Source: Galerina marginata
Taxonomy: Eukaryota; Basidiomycota; Agaricomycetes; Agaricales; Galerinaceae
Length of the DNA: 64,000 bases
Assembly (NCBI GenBank): GCA_023014335.1
Contig: JAECYW010000012.1
Coordinates: 2,232,001 to 2,296,000, forward strand
Direction: 5' to 3'
Shown here: positions 55,533 to 64,000 of the stretch, one piece after another
Position numbering within the stretch: the stretch's first letter is position 1
How the letters are laid out: every line of letters starts with the position of its first letter
The notes under the pieces: generated by a model
The model's input: the letters and a program-made list of their open reading frames with translations, nothing else
The model's database searches: none
Told to the model about the DNA's origin: nothing
Translations under genes and position numbers: made by a program

Positions 55533-58500
55533 ATGAACGAGATAGTATGCTACTTAGTCAATAAATCGGAAGAAAGAAATGTAAATATATTTCGAGGAAT
55601 CTTACCATTGTGATTCTGATCTTTTCCAATCTGCTGGACATCTCGCCCGTCCCAGCCGAAACCTTCCAGATATCATTCACGCGTCTCAAATTTAAATCCC
55701 TTAGCCTCGGGGCCAGGATCATCATTGCAGTTGTTCGTCAAATTCTTGTCCAGGGAACTCCTTGAACCATTTTATTTTTTTTATTTTATTCCATGAACTC
55801 CCGCCTTGTGGCTGAGCCATATGGTAAGGTAGCTACATACCGTTGTTCACTCCTTGAACCTGATACGCTTTTCCCACTGGAAGGCACTCCGCTCATCTGA
55901 ATTTCAACAGGAGGCAACGCAAAGTGGACTGGTAACGGACTCGGCGAAGGAAATTATGGCATGTATTTTTGCTTATGCCCTGGTGTTTCCTCTTGGTCGT
56001 CCTTGAGCCACGCAAGCGTGTTGGGTATACCTTGATTTATACATCAAGCCTTTCCAACTTTATCTGCCACTTAGTTTTTCTTTTATGTACAAATTTAAAA
56101 ATCTGAGCCACCGATTTCGTACTCTACCATTCAATATTTGCAGTGCGTATAACTCCGGATCAGTTATTGGGAGTTGGAAATGCGTCGAAAGACAATCACA
56201 AGGGTTAACAAGGCATGAGAAACATCAATTAGGCGTCTGCAGTGATCTGGGATAATAAATCCCATTGACGAATTAACTCGAGCTGTATGGGCTTGGGGCC
56301 TGAAATAACCCCCAAACCGCCCTTAGAGTCGAAATCGTCATTCGCGCTGGACGCCTAGAATAGTATGCCTGCCAACACTTGTGGTTAACTCTTCACTTCG
56401 CCATTTCAGAACCCAGCTATCAATGAAGTGTGATAGTAGTGAAAGTGGTAAGAAACGGGGCTGAGTAGAGAATTGAAGAAGGAGTGGATGTGTTAATTTA
56501 AACTAGCGCACACGCCGAAGCCTTACTAGCCGATATGCAACATATCTGGGGTGGGTTGGTTGATAATTCCAGCGACTATCACAAACGGCAACCAGATAAC
56601 GCTGGACGGGAACCACGACGTGGCGCTGCCGAACATACACTCGACTTCTGAGCACTGAAGGGAGAGGATACGAAAGGAAAGGGAAGAGGAAATTCGAGCC
56701 GACGGAGAAGTAATAAAAGAAAGAAATGGAGTACGCAGCGTGGTTGTTGAGAATTTTTTGGTGTCCTAACGACACGTAGAGATTCTGCCGATGAACAAAG
56801 AACCCCTGAGTAAAGATGAGTAGAAGGATACAAAGCTTACATTTTAGCTGGTCTAAGCTCCTGATATAAGTGATGTCGATTTCTTCAACTGTCGGTGATC
56901 TCGAGTTTTCACTGGTGAACACTCCAAACGCTGTCGCAGCACTGAAACCTTTGAAGCGTTCTTGGGACCTTGGGTCTGCCGTTCGGGGAAGGAATCGAGG
57001 AACCATCTCTCCCGTGAAACTACACGGGATTTTGACCGGGAAAGGAGCGCACAGAAGGGGAATGTGGAAACCCTCTCATTTCGAGGGTCGATGCCGAACA
57101 CAAGTACTAATAGCTTTTGATCAGACTTGTTTAATATAGCTCCTTACAAGCCAAAAATAACGTACACACCGCAGCTCAGGAGGACAGGCCGGGCTTCCGA
57201 TAGTATGTAGATACCGAGTATACCCGTGTCATGTTTTGGATTTCAATCAATCAGTCCGCAGCAGTTTGAGGGCGTGCCAAAAGTTAAAGCCAAAGGGGTG
57301 GGATGTTGTTGCCAATTGCAAGTTCGATGGTGCCGACGTCGAGCGGCTAAAATGTGCTTGCAATATCCGCTTCGAAGCATCGTGAAATGTCGATTGTCGA
57401 AGCCATGGTCTGCAGACTCAGGGTATGTGAGGTGATCAATCGAATAAGAAGAAGGAGGAAGGAGGAAAATGCCTCAGCCTTGAGTGCTGAGCCAATGCAT
57501 GGATATCGGGCGCCTCGTCAATGAAAGTGAACGGCCTCGGATCCCAGATGAATTGAATACCTCGGAGTTCGACCAACGGCTTAATTTCGCTCTAGGTCGG
57601 AGTTGATCTGAGACGAGCGTTTCCCCGTGGCTTCAAGATCATAGATGAGCGCGCAGTTTTGTAACATATAACCTACCGAGATTGATCAGCCTACGCGCCA
57701 AACACCGGGAAGGTTCCTGGACTAAATTAAGGATGGTAGTTGGTTGCAAGCAAAGGCCGTGCTGGAAGCTCTTAACATCGTACTCGCCGTTATTAATACC
57801 GTTCGCGATGCTCGACGTTCGTTGGGGAAATCGTCGCAGCCGACTCGCACCAGTGACTCGGAGAGTCGAAATTGACGTTGATGTCTATTGGATGTTTAGC
57901 TTTTAAGGACGACCCTTCATTTCCACCAAACGCCATCCTTGCGCAGGTTGGTCCCTGTAAATCCAGAATTAAGAGCATCGAGGTCGCGATGAATGATCAA
58001 TGAGCGGATAAGGCTTAGGTTTATTGCCGAAAGCGAAAGCTCGAGGAGTATATTACGTCAACATGACGATCGGATGCAAACCTCGGCATCAATGGCCGAA
58101 TTGCGTAGGCATCATCTGTCATCCGGGAGCGCCACGGACTCTTCAACCGATTGGCCTCTGATCTCGACGACCACAGTCGTGTTGAACTTTCGGAATCGTT
58201 GCTATTGAATGGCAAGTACCGTGATTTTTGAGCGGCTGGCTTTGTCATTTCTTACTGACAAAAAAGGGGTTACTGTAAAGTAGCCTGCAGCTTGAACCAA
58301 GAGACGTTAGGTTCAAAGATATACGACGTCAAAGAACCAACCATTTCTTTCATACGCGACGAGCATCGGACGCGTAGCACTTCGCCGGGCTGCACTTTTA
58401 ATATTCGTTCGTCCATTTTCGGTCCAACATCTCCTTCTGACCTACAATCTGATTGGTTTAGGTCGAGAAGCAACATCGAATAACAACGTTGTTCAACGAC

Positions 58501-59183
58501 CAGCGATCCACCCGTCCATCAGTTCATTGTCAACTTTGGAATCACGTTCTCGCCTTCTCCAAACATATTTCAGTTTCTGCACAACCGAACGAACTACGAC
58601 AGTACTACGACGTCAAGCATTCCTCCCCACTACGCCACCCACCACAATACAATCCACGGATCCCAACGGTGAACATACCCCAACATCCGTCTCTGGAAAC
58701 GGAGATCCTTGTCCTGCTCCGCAGCCAACACCAACACACGTTAAGCCTCACCTCCACCTGACGGCCGCACGCGGCACCTCACGATAACAACCCAATTAGC
58801 TCCTCATCGCCCACGCTATAAATAGCCACTGCCTCACTTAATAACACTTCTAATTGTGGCCTGGTGCACTGCCCTCCCACTGACACGATTTATTATCAGA
58901 GCACCAACTCGGGGACGATTTTGGGTCCAGCAGACCCACGCTGAACTTGAATTGGGGATCATAGTGCGAAACTTCTTTCCTTACCTTTGGGCGTGCGGCT
59001 TCTGACACTTTGTCACCCTTCTAGCTTCTAGCTTCACTTTGGTAGCGTCGCTCAAGAGCTCTCAGCTCTTCTGGCTCTTTTCTGACTGCCACCTCAGTCG
59101 ACCATCACGACCGGAAAGTGGACCAGAGCGAGTTCGACGAGCACGATCAAGACTTAACGACTTTTATCTTACTACTTAGAACA
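55533..59183. other. Intergenic, 3.6 kb
   Basis: No firm gene was found. A minus-strand frame starting at ATG 57006 could splice at 56841/56805 into a second frame ending at 56579, giving 130 residues, but the intron would be only 35 bases and the C-terminus looks random. The stretch 58500-59180 is probably the promoter and leader of the next gene. Confidence 0.4.
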
Positions 59184-60593
59184 ATGACTTCTCCGGCGAC
59201 ATCAGTACCATCGACTCCCTCGACGACTTCACCCCTCCCCTCGGCCCCTTCCCTCACGTTCCCGACAGCTCCAGTCTCGACTTTTGTTCCCGGGCAGCCT
59301 GGCAATAATGGCAATCCAAATAACATTACCAACACCACCAATTCGATTGCAACCTCTGCGTCTCTATACCGTACGTGTATTTTCTAGTAGCCACTCATTC
59401 ATGCATTTGCTCGCCTCCCCACCCCAACCCTATCCCAGAAAACCCATCTGACCTAATTTGAACTACCAGTGTACACCTTCCTAGCCACTCTCGTGCTCCT
59501 CCTCTCCGTCTCCGCCGCCATCGTCATCCGCTCCTTCATCCTGCGCCGGCGGCACAGGCTGATGATGGAAGAAGCCATCCGGAACGGAACGTGGGTCCCA
59601 CCAGCGCCCCCCACACGTCCAGTGCGGGTGGATCTGAGCAAGAAGCCGGTGCTCTGGGAAGCGTACATCGATGGGAAGGGCGACTTGGTGGGGCATCCCG
59701 CGGGAGGAGCAGCTGGAACAGGCGACGGGAAACAGATTACTGACGTGTGGAGGTTGGAAAACTCCAAGGACTGGGATATGATCAAGCCGTTTGCTGCTGC
59801 TTATTTGTCACCAGAGGAGAAGGCATCCTCGACCGCGACGGCTGAACCGACGTCTTCACCTGGGACTCCAGCCATACCTGGATTGGCTATGATTCCATCT
59901 GTGGGGAGCCTGCGCAGTGCTAATCTTGCAGCAGTCACTGGAGCACAAACCGACATCGAGGCTGCCAATCCTGCCGTAACCGCTGCCACACCTCCGAGCA
60001 CGACTCGGTCACGACATCGGGCCCTCTTCTCGCGAGCTTTGAACGTGTTAAACCCGACACCTGGCCCGACATCGCCGTTACCCGCACCAGCCTCTGGCAC
60101 CAATGCCAATTCGGCGGACTCGGGTAATCCTGATACAGGGATGTCGGAGGTGAAAGGCCCTCAAGTGATGCGCGTTGCAGTCTTGATCGCCATGCCCTCG
60201 CAGCCTCCGGGAAGGGCGAACGGATCCATGTCGTCCTCTGTAATTTCAGGCTCGACGATCGCCTCGACCTCGCGCACGAATTCTGGTTCTAGCTCGTCAA
60301 CGCCTCCGCCTACGAATCCAACGCCCGCACTATCACAGCCTGTCACAGCGCACCCGTTAGAGCACTCGATGACGCATCCATCGCATTCCCACTCCCATTC
60401 GTCCACACTAGACGACGATGAGCACCCGCTGCCCCATCTCGAGATGGGCGTGGCGGACATTCTCGTCGTTCCCTCCGATCACGCGACCGGGGATCCCTCC
60501 CACGGCGCGGGCCTCGGCGGTAAGAAAAGGGCGGCACAGCGGGGCAGCCTAGGAAGCATGGCGACGGGGATGAGCGACGCGAGCGAGGTGTAG
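59184..60593 (+). CDS. Single-pass membrane protein, unknown (436 aa)
   Basis: Two exons, 59184-59370 and 59470-60593, joined in phase at a GTACGT donor and a CAG acceptor. The N-terminal 60 residues are Ser/Thr/Pro/Asn-rich (likely extracellular and O-glycosylated). A membrane helix (FLATLVLLLSVSAAIVI) is followed by RRRHR and an ordered block: NGTWVPPAPP, KKPVLWEAYIDG, WDMIKPFAA. The remaining 250 residues are Ser/Pro/Thr-rich and probably disordered, with a His/Ser patch (HPSHSHSHSS) near 380. It resembles conserved agaricomycete membrane proteins of unknown role. It is not clearly related to B1-B4 and has no PPxY motif that I can see. Confidence 0.75.
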
Positions 60594-61697
60594 TTGTACA
60601 TTATCCTTTATATTCAAAGTACGGGACTCTTCTCTTGTAACTTTTTTAGGCCCACCATTTTTTTTTCCTGTGTTTTTCTTGCACTTGGATTGTATATACA
60701 TACTTACATACATTCATCAAAGACTCCTGTACTCTACGACCGTGTAGCGGGGTACTTGCATATGCATCTCTTGACACAGATCTGGAGGCCTTCTCGAAGA
60801 GGGTGCCTTTAGGAGCCCTCGCTGGCAAGTCCTGCCTTAATTAGATGAAAGGGCTTGTCTGCTCTACTAAAGTCTCTTGGCCTATAGCTAATGGCTCCGT
60901 TCTACAGTTTCCGAGGCTCGCCTCGGCAGAAGACTCTAATATCGCAATTGATGCGCAGAAGGACCTATCGTTTGTACTTACAGGAAAAAAAGCTGCTCGG
61001 GGTTTGATACCTAAATTTAACCTCGGTTTTGATTGGGTTTTGAGTGACCAGGTTTTAGATTTTCCTATGACTCAGTGATATTTTACCTTATGCATGTAGT
61101 CACCTCTGGCAAATGAACGAAATATACTAGTATCAGGCAGGCGAACAAATTGCTGCTTTTCAGCTGAACGGAATGTATGACGTCCAAATGACGTCGGTTC
61201 CTGAGGCTTGAGGCCTGAGGAGTCGAACGGTCAAAGGTGTTGACTGGGACCCACAACTGACGTCAGAGGAACTTAGACTAGAAGTGTATAGCGTGCCTAC
61301 TGGAGAAAATCTGCTGCCAGCAAAAAAATAGTCCAGTTACGCAATTTATTCGTCGAAGCTTTAGATAAGTCGGAAGGCCGTGCATTATAGATCTGGATGG
61401 CGTCAGCTCATTTACAGGCCTGCAGGATGGTGCGTTCCACCTCTTGTCGTAAATCATAATGGCAGCAGGGGATTACAATCAACCAGTACTGGAAGCGGTT
61501 AGTCAGTAGTCGAGGCATAATGGGCGGGTTAACCAAAAATGTAGTCTAACAATCTGTAAAGAGTGAGCATAGAAGCTAGAGAACTACTATTATTATTAAA
61601 CTGGAGACCTAGTATTGAGTACAATTGCTATTCTATCAAACTTATAGGACCTGACGATAATTCCTCCCTAATATTCACAAAACAACAAGTTCTTGAA
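60594..61697. other. Intergenic, 1.1 kb, between convergent genes
   Basis: It holds the 3' ends of the two flanking genes. A 77-codon frame at 60845-61078 has no recognised content. No RNA gene was recognised. Confidence 0.45.
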
Positions 61698-64000
61698 TCA
61701 CGAAACGGGGGTACCTTTAACATCCCGTATTGACTGCACAGCTTCGTTAGTTTCGGGAGGCTCCAAGTACCCGTCGGTATGCGTTGCAAGGTCTTTAACA
61801 GAGGAGATAAATGCGTTGGGGACTTCATGGACTGACGGCTCAGAATTGCTACTTTCATCCACAACCACAGTAGGTGCAGTTAACGTCGGAGCGACGCCTT
61901 GTGTGCTGACTTGATTGCCTATAACTGAGACCCCGGGAGCCGCCGCTCCAACACTGTTGAGCGGACCCAACATACCCCTCTCACTGAGCCTAGTCAACGA
62001 TCCCTGAAGCTTCTCGGCCTCCTTCGAATCTCGCTTTTCCTTCAGTCTGCTCAGTCTCTCTTCCTCTCTGATTCTCTTTGCTTCACGTTCTTCCCTCTCC
62101 TGCTTGACCCACCCCGAAACATCAGCAACAGCGCGCTCGGGCTCTTTCTTGCACGATAATAGGTATCCTTGGAGCTCAGCCGTGGAAAACTCGTGATGAG
62201 GCACTTGGGAGGCAAACTTGGCTGCAAGAGATTTGATAGCGGCTTCTTTCTCGGACAAAGACAAGGTTGAAGGTGCTCGGGCTATTTTCTCTGCTTCAAC
62301 TTTCGACGCTGTAGCTTGTGTAGGCGACGACATCTCGGAAAGAATGTTGGTATATGAAGTAGGGTAAAATCTGGTGAAAAGTGCTTCTGCTTGACCTTTC
62401 GTAGCGGGGTGGTATTGGACTTTGCGGTCAATACGGCCAGGACGAAGTAAAGCAGGATCTAATCGGTCGATGTAATTGGTCTGAGAAAGTTTAAAATATC
62501 AGTGTTAGGTTGGTAACAGTAATAACGTAGGCAAATCCTTACAGTTGCGAAGAAAATCTTTCCTTCTTCACTTCCAACACCGTCCAGGACGTTAAGAAGA
62601 CCAGAAAGGGTGACGGCAGACCCTCGCCTGCCCCCTCGAGGACCCGACATATACATTCCGGGATAGAAAGGAGGTGGCGAATCTTCAAGGTCTTCAAGGT
62701 CGTCTCGTGACGGGAAGGCACAGTCTATATCTTCAATCAGGAATATGGCGCCTTTCGGTATTGAGGCCACAGCCCTTTGCAAGAAGGAATCGTCCACACT
62801 TGACGGAAAGATATCAGCACTGGATGAAGTACCGGTTGAACTTAAAAATCACTCACAATGAGGACGACAACGAGAGAGAATAAATTTCGAGGCCAAGCTC
62901 GCCCGCCTAGGAAAATCGGGAGGTCAAGATTACGTCAATACAAGTATTAAGTAAAGTAACACACAATAGCATAGATCGTCGAAGCTAATCAATGTTATGT
63001 GACAAATGACAACAAAGAAACAACTGAAAGGCTTACTTTTTCCTGTGCCAGGCGGTCCATGGAGTAAGTAACCCCTTCGATGAGGAATACCAGCCGTCGT
63101 GTACCAGTCTTCTGTACTTAGAAATTCCTTTGCATCTTCGACGAGTGATTGCAAGACTCCTTCCTGCAGAATGATCGAGTCAAGCGGACGCCTTGACTTC
63201 GACTTGGTATTCATCCAGGGATACGATGGATCGAAGTGGTTCTAAAAACTCGTGGAATTGAGGAAAATACTTTTAATCGAATTGAGGAGGGCTTACCTGA
63301 TCTACAGTGTGCACAATGACATGCGGACGACTTTTTTTGACATAAAGCTGTCTAGCTTCTTCAACAAGCGAAGACAATGCGCTCATGTCGCGTGTGTAGA
63401 CCCTGTACATAACGCAATGAACGTCAACATAGACAGATCGCGTCAATGAAAAAAGTGGACATACGTTAAATAAAGGTTCATATGTGCTTGAGTTCCGAGT
63501 TCGGTAAACACAGTTTGTCCCGGACTGCGTTTGATCTCGACCCAGTAACCTCTCCACTGAAAGAGCTGCGGCGCTTCATAGGTCGGCACATAGTCAGCAT
63601 GATCATCGCTTCCCAGAATTTTTTCTTGAACACCGGAGGGTTTGATACCCCATTTACGTTTGGAGGACGTGGCAGTGACGTGGAATTGGCGGGATCTTTT
63701 CCAGACTTTATGTTCAGTCTGCAGTCGAATGAACCAAAGTCAACAAAAGCAGGAGGAGAAAGGAATATAAAATTCACCAAGAACAAGATAATCCACTCAT
63801 ACACAGGATCACCCTCGTCGAATTGAGCTGTGATCGAGTACTCTGTCGAACCACATTTTTCACAAATATTAGCTGGCGCACGACAATATTAAAACATTGA
63901 AAGGCCACTCACGAAATAAGCTGAATCTCTCATACACCCACTGACATAACCTTCTGCCCGTTTCCGCAAGGGTACCCAAAATAAACAACTTGAAGCTGTT
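61698..64000 (-). CDS. BCS1-like AAA ATPase, 5' end outside the window
   Basis: Nine visible exons on the minus strand: 64000-63913 (partial), 63842-63778, 63718-63465, 63402-63297, 63241-63037, 62984-62965, 62906-62857, 62798-62543, 62480-61698. All visible phases agree. BCS1 is a mitochondrial inner-membrane AAA ATPase that moves the folded Rieske protein; fungal relatives are numerous, so the exact role is open. The BCS1 N domain (PVYEWIILFLTEHKVW, WRGYWVEIKRSPG) is followed by Walker A GPPGTGKT, Walker B IFLIEDIDCAF, the sensor segment FFATTNYIDRLDPALLRPGR and IDRKVQY. A charged coiled-coil-like stretch (QEREEREAKRIREEERL) and a disordered tail follow. The membrane helix expected upstream lies beyond the window. 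Walker A is completed by a 20-base exon. Confidence 0.9.

Noticed and set aside
56579..57006. Possible two-exon minus-strand gene of 130 codons
   Set aside because: It needs a 35-base intron and ends in a random-looking Leu/Arg/Ser tail; support is too weak to annotate.

Overview
The window looks like nuclear DNA of an agaricomycete (mushroom-forming basidiomycete). Genes are packed with introns of about 50-60 bases, the encoded families are typical of that group (heme-thiolate peroxidase, intracellular GMC oxidoreductases, GH3 beta-glucosidase, vpr-type subtilase, BCS1-like AAA ATPase), and one gene is the universal eukaryotic ribosomal protein eL22. Exon structures were built by hand: I required splice sites and reading phase to agree throughout, so coordinates of the well-supported genes should be close to exact, but no transcript or database evidence was used. 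No tRNA, rRNA or CRISPR array was recognised.

Layout. 0-4.4 kb: a small two-exon unknown gene, then a possible DNA-transposon remnant with inverted repeats next to a broken unknown gene. 4.4-13.6 kb: three tandem GMC oxidoreductase paralogues, each with 17 exons in the same places. 15.2-19.0 kb: secreted GH3 beta-glucosidase. 19.4-21.6 kb: eL22 (minus) and a heme-thiolate peroxidase (plus) diverging from a shared upstream region. 21.8-25.5 kb: a basic nuclear-type unknown protein, a single-exon unknown protein, and a four-exon C2-like gene on the minus strand that is hidden among short open frames. 27.1-30.4 kb: an OTU-type deubiquitinase whose catalytic domain is split by about 200 low-complexity residues. 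31.5-45.4 kb: an expanding and decaying local array. It contains one intact F-box-like gene (A), several broken copies of its 3' half, copies of its downstream flank, and four minus-strand single-pass membrane proteins (B1-B4) plus a fifth relic (B5); the intact B members end in a PPEY (PPxY) motif. 47.8-49.5 kb: ankyrin/SEC-C-like/MYND protein. 51.8-55.5 kb: vpr-type subtilase. 59.2-60.6 kb: another single-pass membrane protein. 61.7-64.0 kb: BCS1-like AAA ATPase, cut by the window edge at its 5' end.

Functional reading. No single pathway ties the window together. The GMC trio, the GH3 enzyme, the peroxidase and the subtilase fit a saprotrophic or plant-associated lifestyle. The most unusual part is the 31.5-45.4 kb array. 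PPxY motifs are ligands for WW domains of Nedd4/Rsp5-type ubiquitin ligases, so the B proteins could be membrane adaptors for that system; this is inference from the motif and topology only.
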